Source of the DNA: Pleodorina starrii
Taxonomy: Eukaryota > Chlorophyta > Chlorophyceae > Chlamydomonadales > Volvocaceae
Reading direction: 5' to 3'
Assembly (NCBI GenBank): GCA_030267565.1
Contig: BRXU01000007.1
Coordinates: forward strand, 3,782,001 to 3,846,000
Length of the DNA: 64,000 nucleotides
Both the position numbers and the translations under genes were made by a program. How positions within the stretch are numbered: the stretch's first letter is position 1; every line of letters starts with the position of its first letter. Below are positions 1-11,000 of the stretch, one piece after another. The notes below the pieces were generated by a model, which saw nothing but the letters and a program-made list of their open reading frames with translations, did not search any database and had not been told where the DNA came from.

Positions 1-229
1 CAAGCGATGTACATGTCTGCGCACTAGCGCTACTTGACATCATTTCCCGCCAACGTGACCAGCACGGAAAGATAGAGAGCGGCTGTTTAATATGTGTATA
101 TCCTTATGATAGCATCTGTATTAACGGTATAGTGTTTAGTCGCAAGCAGACACGATACCCCAGGAGTTCGCAATATCGCCAGGATTTCCGTACCCTGGCG
201 AAGTTGTTCGTATCGCAGGCAAACGTCAT

Positions 230-295
230 GCAGCCGCATGTATCAGCCGCATGTCAGCCGCATGTCATGACTGTCAGCCGCATGTCAGCCGCATG
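230..295. repeat. short degenerate tandem repeat
   Basis: A unit of about 10-11 bp built around CAGCCGCATGT is repeated about six times with small insertions. It lies upstream of the terminal exon at 691, so it is probably intronic. The rest of 1-690 shows no exon I can support. Confidence 0.6.
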
Positions 296-690
296 GCGTG
301 ACTGTTGCATAATCGAGTGTGTTTCAGATTCACTGGCAAGCCGCAAAACACCTCATGCCGCGGGATACAATCGGTTTCACCCTGGGTTTCACCAACCAGC
401 TCTGGGTTGTACAGTGGTGTACAGGGTTGTACCAACCGGCAACAACTGAAGTAGCCTCCCCAGGCCCCTCGGGGACCAGGCCACGTTCTGACTTCTGAGA
501 TTTCCAAGGAGAAAAATGTCCGAACGGATTCACCGTCATGCCAGGCACGCTGCCGTTGACCCATTGTTGATCAGGTAAAAAGGCGACGGCGACCGTCTTC
601 ACGCTTGGTTCCCAAATGGGACCTTCCAGCCAAATGCGGTCACCACCAGCTCACGACCCTACCCCGGGGGCCCTCACACTATTTCCGCAG

Positions 691-846
691 GCTGCCTACG
701 AGCTGAGTCGGGTGCTGCGACGCGCCGGCGACGTGCGGGGTGTCCGGTCCCTCCACGCTCAGATGCAGGCGGAGGATCTGGCGGTGCGGGACCGGCTGCT
801 GGAAGACCTGGAGCGCTGGCTGGCCAAGCGCGGCGTGCGGGTCTAG
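691..846 (+). CDS. terminal exon of an upstream gene, PPR-like helical repeat
   Basis: A pyrimidine-rich acceptor ending CCGCAG at 690 opens a frame that runs 51 codons to a TAG at 844-846. The residues (AYELSRVLRRAGDVRG, then MQAEDLAVRD) fit the spacing of one pentatricopeptide-like helix pair: a hydrophobic first helix, a Gly-Asp turn and a second amphipathic helix. Known: PPR proteins bind organellar RNA. Inferred: this is the last repeat and short tail of such a protein, with all earlier exons before the window. One repeat is weak evidence, and a TPR or another alpha-solenoid would look similar. A TGTAA motif at 2046-2050 is the first downstream polyadenylation candidate. Confidence 0.45.
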   Translation, partial: AAYELSRVLRRAGDVRGVRSLHAQMQAEDLAVRDRLLEDLERWLAKRGVRV

Positions 847-3800
847 CAGGGGCAGCAGACAGGGCAGCAGTAAGGCCACAGGCTCTTGGTTCCCATTTCC
901 GCACGGATCGGCTACGTTCTGTGTATTCAGCAAGGACACACGCTGGCCATGTGTCTTGCTCCCGACTGGCTGGCTAGCTGGCTGGCTGGCTGGGCGCTGG
1001 ATGGCAGATGGACATGGCGGGTGGCCGTGCGTGCGTGCGTGCGTGTGCGCGTTCAGCTACAGGCAGCTGTACGGCTTTGGCTACTGGGAGTGGGGTGGCT
1101 GGGCCCCGAGCTGGCTGGGCCCTGGGAGCGCCGCGCGGCGGTACGGTGTGGCTAGAGGGTTGGTCGCTGACCACTGATCGGCGGGGGCCCGCTGCAGCCG
1201 TCGGGGGGCAGCTGCTCATGCGCCTTTTTCGGAGCTGCCGTGATGATTAGAGAACAGTCCAGAACTTGCAGTTGCATTAGGGCTGACTCGCGAAAGGCAA
1301 GGTATGGGCGAGTCGAATGGCGTCACGTTACAGAAGAAAGCGTTTGCGCACATCCCGGCACAACGAGTCGGAGGTGTCTCGGGAATAGGAGACGTAGACA
1401 GCCGCCTGCCTCCTGTTCGATTTAGCATCCGTTGACATCGGACACCGGCAAGGCCCATCCCTGCATCGCCAACCTCTAGTAGTGTCTCTTCAGTGTTCAA
1501 GGGGTGCTCGGGTGAATCCAGTCCCATCCCCTTTCCGCCTGACTGCATCCGTGCTGGGAGGCCATACTACCTGCGCGAGGGAGGCGGCCCCGTCCGATTC
1601 CCCGTCCGACGTCCGATGTCCGACCGCTCGGGAGCCCCTGGCTGCTGCTGCTCCTACCCGAAGCGCAGGGCGAAGGAAGGAAGCGGGGGAGCAGCACCAC
1701 TGCACCAGAGTCATCCGTCCATTGTGTGTTAACTGAGAGTGGAACGGGCAAACGCTTCAAAATGAGGGAGGGATCCGGGCTGATTCGCCCCCAAGTTGTT
1801 TGCTGAAAGGGACTCACGAGCGCAACGTAAGGACAGATCGTGTGAGGGGACACCGAGGTGTGAGAAGGGCCAGGTAGGGAATCAGGACCGGGAGGGCCGC
1901 GGGGCGACTGGACCGCTGTCGTACCTTTCTGATGCCGGCGTGAAGCCGACTCGCTCACACAAAGGCAGAGAGTACCGTAGTTGCACAGCGTTCACTGTGC
2001 GAGGGAGAGAGGAAGTGAGAAATTTGCACAGGGCGAAAGCAGAGGTGTAAGGAAAGGAAAGGTGAAAGGAAATAAAGGAAAGGTGAAAGGAAAGGTGAAG
2101 GTGCCGGCGTAATATGTAAAAGAGGTTCAACCCATCTGAATGCCTCGCGCGCCATCCCTGCCGGCGGAATGGGGCTCGGCGGGACGTTCATCCAGAGCCG
2201 CGCGTCCGTGCCAGCGGCACGGCCACTGCGGCCATACGTTGCGCTCAGGCGTCGAAGCTTCATCTCTTCTTCTGAGTTGAGGAGCTTGTCTGAGTTGAAG
2301 AACACAGATAGGTGTATGACCTATAGAACAGATCCTGTTCAAGTACGGTCATACCAAAACGGTCAATCCTTCGTTATATATGCGCGGATACAAGTGGGAT
2401 GGTGGGTGCAACCCCTTTGTTGTTTCCTCAGCTCATCGTTGAGCTGACTTCCAATACCAAGTAAAACATCTGATCATAGCTGCATACGCTTACGCTACAA
2501 CGCGGTCACGGTGTGGGAGCGGCGCATCGTTCGTCCATCTAGACAGCGCACGACTGAGGAACTATCCGTTTCACCTCTGATGGGATGAGATAAGAGGACC
2601 GCGTCTTCGAAACTACAGCAGTGGGAAAGCCAGCGCCTCAAAACCGCAGCGGAGGCGGGTGGCAGGTAAGGGATTAATTTGGAAACTGCAGACGGGGCAG
2701 ACGGGAGTTGGTGGTTGCAGTACCTCGCTTCCCAGTTATTTGAAGTTTCGCTGCTCCCGTGCCGTGCGCACTAGAAGGCCTACCACTGTAAGCGAACTTC
2801 GGGAACTGACATTGCGCTATGAACTTCTTGTAACCTTCTGCCCGGTCCTGACATGGCCCACGCCTTTTGAAACCTTTCTCTGTCTGCGCGACCTTCAATT
2901 AGGGCTAAACATAAGAAACATGCCCATGCATGTCCTGGAATGAATGTAAATAACTCACTCGCGTTTGTCATGCGGTCGTGAGGAAGGCCCAGGCAACATG
3001 TTGACAGCGGCGGCGGCGACCGAAGCCAATCGGTGGCGTGGATGCCCAAGAAAGTACTTTCATATTGCCCACATAATTACTTCCGGTTTAGTGGAGAGCC
3101 CAAGCGTTTCTTTCTTTGGCCGGCGGTGCTCAAGAGCCTTGCGCAGCAGTGCCGTTGGCCAAGCGGGTTGTCATGCCAAATCAAAGGGTCCACAAATCTA
3201 ACCTTTTCATACTTCTCAATTAGCGGCTGTTAAGACAAAAGCTCCATCATACTCTTGTGTTAACTCGATTCGAAGTTTCAACTTTCAATCCGGCTGGCAT
3301 ATATTGGGCGGAGCTACCTGTGCGTTTGCCATGAAGTGCTCTGAAGTCACTTAAAATACCCTAACGGTCTAGAATACTGGATATGATGGACCAATCTAAA
3401 CCTATTAGTTCATCAGGTAGGAGCATTAGTCATTTCAACCGCCGTGTTTCCCGACGCTCAGGGATCGTGAGCGACGCTGGATGCAGATGGTACGCAATCA
3501 AAGCAACATGATAAAATGCAACCCTGGAAATTTCAGTTCAGGTAAACAAGAAATGTTAGGATACTGTCCCTCCGTGGCATGGGTTTTGAGAGGATTACGA
3601 CCATCCTCCTCATCTTTGTCGGCTCACCCAGGCATGAAACCGAGATGTGCATGCTCGGGCATGGGGGTTCCTTTGGGAAACCCCCTCGGACGGGACCTCG
3701 TCGGTTGTGCTTGTCCTGGTATTTCCGCATGCCACTGCGCATACCACACCTCATTCCAGCTTTGGCGACCAACGAGGGTAGGGCCGGGACCGGTTGGCGA

Positions 3801-3884
3801 CGCGTCATAGCGCAACATGTGCATGGGTACGATAATGACACGGAAGGGGTAAACGTAAACATGTTATGTGGCAATAGGGTGCTG
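847..3884. other. stretch without a supported gene
   Basis: This follows the terminal exon and precedes the likely end of the PRP40 transcript. It contains CTGG runs near 961-990, a CGTG run near 1029-1050 and a purine-rich GGAAAGGTGAAA array at about 2050-2100. Several ORFs of 70-150 codons are open on both strands, but none has a family match, codon bias or splice context that I trust. Confidence 0.5.
2050..2102. repeat. purine-rich tandem repeat (GGAAAGGTGAAA type)
   Basis: Imperfect copies of a 10-12 bp unit, AGGAAAGGTGAA, occur four to five times in a row. It lies directly after the TGTAA at 2046-2050. It is a simple repeat with no coding sense. Confidence 0.6.
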
Positions 3885-3889
3885 TTACA
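3885..3889 (-). terminator. candidate polyadenylation signal for PRP40
   Basis: TTACA on the plus strand reads TGTAA on the minus strand, the usual green-algal polyadenylation signal. It is the first I found below the PRP40 stop at 5028 and would give a 3'UTR of about 1.1 kb. The distance makes this tentative. Confidence 0.3.
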
Positions 3890-5027
3890 CACCCATTGGC
3901 GGGCGAGCGATGACAGTGCGGGCAGGGTACACCCTCCTGCCTCATACAACATTTCCGAACTCACGACGGAGGGCGGAGGGCACAAGTCTCCCGACACTCG
4001 GACAGACACCCGGCACGAAGGGCTTTTCACGGGTTGGTGTTCGGAAGTGGAGGAGGGGAAAAGGGTTAGGGCGCGGCCGGCGGCTGCCGGCCGCAACAGC
4101 CGCCCGTCTCCCAGTCCCTGTCAGCCCCACGGGGGCAGGAAGGGAACCGTTTCACTTCCCCCAGAAACCGCGAAGCCCTAGGTACGGTACGCTCCCAGAA
4201 CCCCCGCGATCGCACCCCGCGCCCCAACACGCCGCCCCAAACCCTACCCCGAGCTCCCAGTTTGCGAACACACCCCACCCGCACGCGATACTCCCCATCG
4301 ACAGTCCGCACGATTGACACATGACCGTCGCAACTGCCACGAACGGCCTAAGCCGCACTGTGGGACCGCTGTTCTTAATGACCGCTGAGTTATGTCAGGG
4401 ATTCGGAATTCAACCGGCTAGAACACAGCGGCGGGGGCGGACTGCCGGCGGCCGGCGCCGCCGCTCAGGGCCGCCGCCGTTGCTCCCTGTTCCCCCCCGC
4501 TCACGGGGGAGCCGAAACAAACGGACCACGCTACCAAACCTGTCCTCAACTACCCTTCGCCGTCCTCGTCACGGCACCAACACCAACCACCTGACGACGA
4601 GGCCGAACCGACGCCCCCAGCAGCGGCGGCCCTCCCGCTCCCGCTCCGTCTCCCTCCGCCCGCCGTTGTCGCCACAGCCGCCGAGGGCCGTCGTCGCCGC
4701 TACCGCCGCCCTCCCGTGCCAATATCATCGCCGCGATCAACGCAGCCGCGCCTCAACTCAGCGCCCTCGTGGCCTGTGGAGCGCCGATTGAAGGGAGGCA
4801 ACGGACTCAATGCGCAGAGAGGCAATGGCCGGAAACGGCAGGCAAGGCGACCCATGGGTCATATACCGGTATTCACAGACCATGCGACCAGCTACTCTTC
4901 CCCGTTGCACCTCTCCTGCCCCCAGCAAACCCACCCACCCAACCATCCCTCGACCAAACCAACCACCCATCGACCCACCCACCTTAACAGGCCGCCAGTG
5001 ACCCAATGCAAGGAGCGCTCTCCAGCC

Positions 5028-8000
5028 TCAGCGCCCGTCGTCCCGAATCTCGCCACTGTCGCGATCCGAATCGCCGTGGCCGCCGCCGCCGCGGCCGTTG
5101 CTGCGGTCGCGGTCACGGCCGCCGCCCCGGTCGCGGTCCCTTTCCCGCTCCCGGTCCCGCTCCTTATCCTTGTCCTTCTTGTGCTTCTTAGATTTGTGAT
5201 CCTCGTCTTCGTCGCTGCGGTCGTGCCTGCGGGCGACGGGGAGGGAGGAAGAGGCGCGCCAGGAGGAGGCGGGGGTGAGAAGGGGGTGGTGTGTGCATGC
5301 GGTGGGGCCTCATGGTTCGCGCCGGCGGCGTTCACATCACCGCCATGTATCACCGCATTGATTTCATACCACGCGCATATGGCATATCATGCCTACATGC
5401 CCACAACAGCCCTACACACCACGTGCCGTTGACGCCCGTGTGCGACAGGGACGCGGCTGTACACTGTGAGAAGGCACGCCGCCGTGAGACCCCCTCACGG
5501 CACCTCCACGCCGCACCTCTTGGAGCTCTTCTTCTCCTTGCGCGATTTCTTGCTGCTCCGGCCACCGCCGCCGCCGTCGTCCTCGTCGCCGCTGCGGCTG
5601 CCGCGCCGGCGGCGGCTGCCGCCGCCGCCGGCCTCGCTGTCGTCGTCGCGGTCCGCCTCGCGGTCCGCCTCCGCCCGACGGCGCGCCTTCGCGACCGCCT
5701 CGTCGAATATCGAATGGACCTCCTCCAGGGGAAGCTGCGGATGGCGGGCGGGACGGCAGGGCGTGACGTGACGTGGCACGCGAACAACGCATGGGTTAGC
5801 ATGGGCAGACGTGCGGTGGTGGGGGGAGCGTCGCAAGGGAAGGCACAGGGCGGACAGCGCGGGGGGGGGCCACAATACAATACTGCCTAGCAAATACTGA
5901 GCCGCAGCGAGATGCAGTGCGACGCGGCGAAGGGCAGGCGAAGGGCAGGCGAAGCGTAGCGCAACGCAGCGCAGGCCCACGTGCCCTCACGAGTTGACCC
6001 AGAATGCGCCAGCGCAGGACCCTAGTGGTCCCTCATTGTAAATCTCGCATCCTCACCGCCTTGACCTCGGGCTCGCGCTCGTGCTCCCTGAGCCAGTCCT
6101 CCCACACGCTGTCCTCGCGAACCGCGGGTCGGCAGTGGCGCATGTACGACGCCAGCTTGTCGCGCGCGCGGCGCCGCCGCTCCGCCTCCTCCGCCTCGCG
6201 CGCCTTGGCCTTTGCCACAGCCTCCTCAAAGTAGGTGCGCCTGGACAAGGCAGCAGGACGGGTCCTTTTCAGTGCAGTGCGTCATCGGTAATCGCTGCAG
6301 CGGCGTGCAGTGCAGCGCAGTGCGTGGTCGGCACCGGCCCCCACCAGGAGGGAAGGCTCCAGAAGCGGAAAGAGAGCCCTGGCACACGCCTTGCAGGTGA
6401 CCGGTTGAAAGAACCGTTCCTGGTTGAAGTGGACCGGCAGTGGGGCTGCGGCCGTGGGCCGGGAGCCCGTTGCCACCGCCCAGCCAGCTGCCATCCCACC
6501 CGCCGCCCCGATCCTCGTCCCCCCGTTCCCCGCCCCGCAGCCTCCCATGCGCCCCCGCGCTGTCCTCTCCTCCTCGTTTACACCCTCACAACGCAAGAAA
6601 ACACACACACGCACAAAACGCATGCCGTGCCTGTAGGTAGGCAGCAGCGCCGCGAGCTTGCCGGCCGCGTCGCCGTCCCCGTCCGCCGCGGAGGCGCCCG
6701 CCGCCAGCGCCTCCTCGTACTGCTCGTACGACGTGGCGGGCGCCACCGTGAAGCCGCCGTCCTTAAGCAGCAGCTTCAGAGCGTCCTGTAGGGAAGGGCG
6801 GCGCAGTGGCGGGCGGCGAGCGACCCGGCGCGTAAGTGGTGGTGGGTTTTCTTCTCGATTGTGTCTGTCTAGCGGTGTTGCTCACCGGTGTCATTCAGCG
6901 GTGTTTGCTAACGCTAGCGTTCGGCGGGGATTCAGTCGAAACCCACATCAGACCCGCTGGTTGACGAGCACACGTGCCTCGGCCGGAATGCGGCAACCCT
7001 TGGGGTCGGATGTGGTGCGCAAACCCGTCAAGACAGATAAAACCTGAACCCTGAGGCTGTGAGCGACGGCGGGCCAAAGATACCTTGGCCTTTTCGTACT
7101 CCTGCTCCATCTCCTCGATCAAGTCCTCGAAAAGCTCCTGCGGGGGGTTATCCACGTATAGGCCGGGGGGCGGGGCAGAGTACGGCATTGCGGCGCGGCA
7201 CGGTACGGCATCGGCGGGCACACACGGTCAAGAAACGTGTTTAAACGCCGGCTGCTTACACGGCGTGATGTGCGGCGAGAGAGGCCAGCAGCAAGGTACG
7301 CGCGTCTCGCATCGCGGCGGCAGGTCCCCAAAAGCGCTAGGGCTCCTCACACCCACCTCTCCAAGTCGGTCAGGCAGCTCACTGCCCCCCTGCCGCTGAG
7401 CCAGCCCCGTACCCGCATCCCCAGAATCCCTGGAACCATCAAATATCCCTCCCCCGTCTCCACCCTCCTCCAGTTTTCCCCATGGGCCCCCGTCATTTCG
7501 CTCTCTTCGCACGCTGACCATCCCTCTCCTCGTTTCCCTCTCCCCCTTGCCGCTACTCCGCCCCCGCCCGTAGACCCCTGGCGCCCCCTCCCCCACACCG
7601 CGCGCATCGCACCTTTGGCTTGCTGCCCGACGAGTTGGCCTCCACCGCCTTGTATGTCTCCTCCGAAACCACGTGATCCGAGTACTCCTTCCACCGGCTC
7701 CTCACGCTGATGAGGCCCTCGTCCCTGCAGCGGCGAACGGATGGAGGCGTGGGTGGATAGAGGAGTGGATGATGCGATTAACTTACGCCAAGCCGGACAC
7801 GTCAAGATGGGGGGCAACACACCGCAGCGCTACCTGGCATGTGGCAGCCCAGCCCTCTCCCTTCTCCCCAGCCTTCTCCCGTGGGCCGCTCCCCGGCCCC
7901 CTCCCCCGTCCTCACCTGTGCCTCCTTAGCAACTCCTTGAATGCGTCCCGTGCCCGCCGCTCTTGCCGCTTGCGTTCCTCCTTCTCACGCTCCTTCTCCT

Positions 8001-11000
8001 CCTTCTCACGCCGCTCGAGGTCCTTCAAGAACTCCTGCGAGGACGGCCGAGAGCGGGGAGCGACGCAGCAGCAGCAGCAGCGGCAAGACGGCGCGTTGGA
8101 GGGCGGTTCGGAGTCATTACCACCCACCCATCCATCCACGCCCTCCCCCATCCACCAACGCACGCACCCATCCACGCACGCATGCACCCAGTCACCCACG
8201 CACCCACCCAGTCGCCCACCGACCCGCCCACCACCTCACCTGGAACACCTCCAGCCGCTCCACCTTGTCTAGCGCCTCGTACTCCTCCTCGCCCTCCAGC
8301 CGCTTGGACACCTACCGAGGGGGCCGAGGGGGAACAAGGCCTCCTCATATACCGGTATTGCAGCACGAAAGTAGTAACAGGGGACCAGGCGAGGCAGCGA
8401 TGACGAAGCGCGCGCCATCCAGGCCCCACGCAGCCGTGGATGGTGTCCGTCGTTACCAGCAGCAGCACCAGCAGCAGCACCCCATCCGCACCTTGCGCCA
8501 CTCCGCCCCCGGCTTGACCCCCGAGCTCTCCAGAAGCTCACGGAAGGCGTTGCAGCGCCGCTTGCGCTCCTGGGGGGGTCAGGGGTGGCGGGGGAAGAGA
8601 GAGATCGGGCGGGCAGCCATGAGGAGAGCGGCGGCAAGCAGCTGCAACGGCAGCGCCAGTTACCCTGGCCCGCGCCCCCCCTCAATGCGCACCTGCCGCC
8701 GCTCCTCCTTCTCCCGCTTGTCCCGCTCCCGCTGCGCATCGTGGAACAGCTCCTCCCGCTCCCGCTCCGGAACCGCCTTCCAGCGGGGGTCGTCCTCGAA
8801 CAGCTCCCGCGCCCGGCGGAAGGGGTGGGTCACCTGGCGGGGGATGGGGCGCGGAAGGGGTGCGGTTTGGGTTGTTGAGAGCTCGGCTCGGTTTGTGGTT
8901 TTGGGTTTGGGTGGCCGGAGCGTGGCGGATCCCAGCAAACCGGGCACATAACGAAACCGGGTTGAAATGCCCAGGCGGGGGGATCCGGGGGGCCGTGGTG
9001 GCCGGCGTCACCTTCGTCCACTTCCTCCGACTCCGCCAGCACAGGGTCAGGTGCGACCTCCCTTCCGACCCCTGAACCCTCGCCCCCCTTCCCGCGGTTC
9101 CTTCTTCTTTCCCCCCCATGCCCCATCCCACCTTGAGTTCATCCGATGAAGCCAGCATGGTGAGGAAGTCCTCCCTCGCCTGCCGCTGCCGCCGCCGCTC
9201 CTCCTCCTTCTCCTCGTTGCGCCGCGCCTGCACGTACTCGTTGAACGTCTGCTTGCGCTCGCCCAGCGTCTTAAGGGCCGAGTAGCTGCACGCAACAGGG
9301 TGATGGGAGGGAGGGAGAGGAGGGGGCGGAAGGAGGATCGGAGGAAGGGTACATGGGGAGCGGTGAGGGAGAGCGTTCAAGTCGAGACACCGGCGCAGCG
9401 CCATAGCCAGCGCCCCGCCCTTCCTCACCGCTCGGCCCTTGTCCCGCAGCCGGCCTCGCCCCATCCTGTCTTCCCCTCTTCCCTCCTTCCGCCGATGCCG
9501 TAAGGACGGTTCCGTTCGAGCTGCGTTTTGGCCCTTGTCCTTACGTGTCGTCTTCTCGTCTACACCCCTCCCGCAGTCGCCCTCCCTCACTTCCCGATTT
9601 AAGAGAGCGCCCTTCCTTCCTCCCTTCCTCCCTCCCTCTCTCCCTCCCCGCCTCCCCTCCCGGCCTCACCGCGGGTCGTTCACGATGAGCCTCATGGCTT
9701 GCTCCCACGTCCAGTCGCTGCGGCAGCCCACACTGGCAAGCAGCTCCTTGAAGGCGTCCTTGGCCTCCTCCTGCAGAAGGCAAGAGCACGGGAACATACA
9801 TGCACACGGCGCGGCGGTGGGACGGGGTGGTAGGAGGTGGGGGAGGTGGAGGACAGCCCGAGGGGTTTCGCATGCGAGCGGATGGAAGCCGAGGACCAAG
9901 CGGCGGGCAAGGCGGGAATCGGGTGGGCAGAGGCGCGCACGCACGCACGCACACACAGCAGGGGAGGCAGGAGGAAAGACGGGCAGGAAGACAGAAGTGG
10001 GATGGCTCGAGTGACTTCAACCTTCAAGCAACACCAGGGGAGCAGGGGCAGCGCGGCGAATCGGGACTCCAGCGTTGCTCGCTCGCTAAGGCGCTGGCTG
10101 GCTCATAAAGCCGGCATGGGGCGCCGCCTTCAACAGTCGTGCGGCCGAGGGTCGGCGGGCAGTGCTCGCCGCGCCGCGAGGTGCGCCTTCTGAGTTCTGA
10201 CCAGCCCTGTCCTCAATCGCGCCTCTTGCCAGCCAGCCAGGCAGCCAGCTCCCCGCCGCCACCGCCATTACCACCGCCAGCGCCGCCGCCGTCAAACCGC
10301 GTCACCCTTACCTTGGTCGCAAAGTTGTAGTTCTTAGGATCCACCGACGCGGCCGACTGGGAGGGTCCCTCCGTCGCCGACGGCGACGCCAGGCTGCTGG
10401 CGGCACCGCCGCCGCCTCCTCCCCCTGGAGTTGACGCTGCCGCGCCGTCGGCCTTGGCGCCGGCGCCGTCGGCCGCCGCCAATGACACCACCTGCACGGC
10501 CGCCGGCTTGGCTGCTGCGGCCGCCTCTGCCGGCGCCGCGGCGGCAGCGCCGCCGCCGGCCGCCGCCGCCGCGCCCCCGCCGGCCGCCGCCGCCGCGCCC
10601 CCGCCGGCCGCCGCCATCGCGGCCTTGAGCTCCTCCGGCATTGTCCATTTGCTCTCCTTGGTGTTCTTATTGTAATAGTACTTGCGCCCGTCAGGGGCCG
10701 TGTACTCCTTCCAACCGGTGGCATCCACCTTTTCCTGCGGATCGCAAACACGACCGGGGTTCTCACCGGGGGTTCTCACCGGGGTTCTCACCGGTGTACT
10801 CGAACCGAACCGCGCTGTGCCCTACCTTGCATTGGCCAACCCGCCTTTTCCCATCCTTGCATCCCACGACGCGCCCTCAGCACACACGCACACGCACGCG
10901 CGACGCCCAAGGCCGCGGCAAAGGGCACAGGCGGCCCCTGCTCAGAGCCGTGCACCACCGTACGACATCCATTCCCGTAGCAGTACGGAGGCGTACCGAT

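Noticed and set aside
3579..4181. 200-codon plus-strand ORF
   Set aside because: It lies opposite the likely PRP40 3'UTR and has no family similarity; probably chance in GC-rich DNA.
8105..8225. CACCCATCCACG-rich tract as a possible CRISPR-like or minisatellite array
   Set aside because: Irregular simple-sequence DNA in a PRP40 intron, with no fixed repeat and spacer structure.
9012..9027. Longer version of the PRP40 microexon starting at the GGAG acceptor
   Set aside because: It gives the wrong frame and cannot join the conserved next exon.
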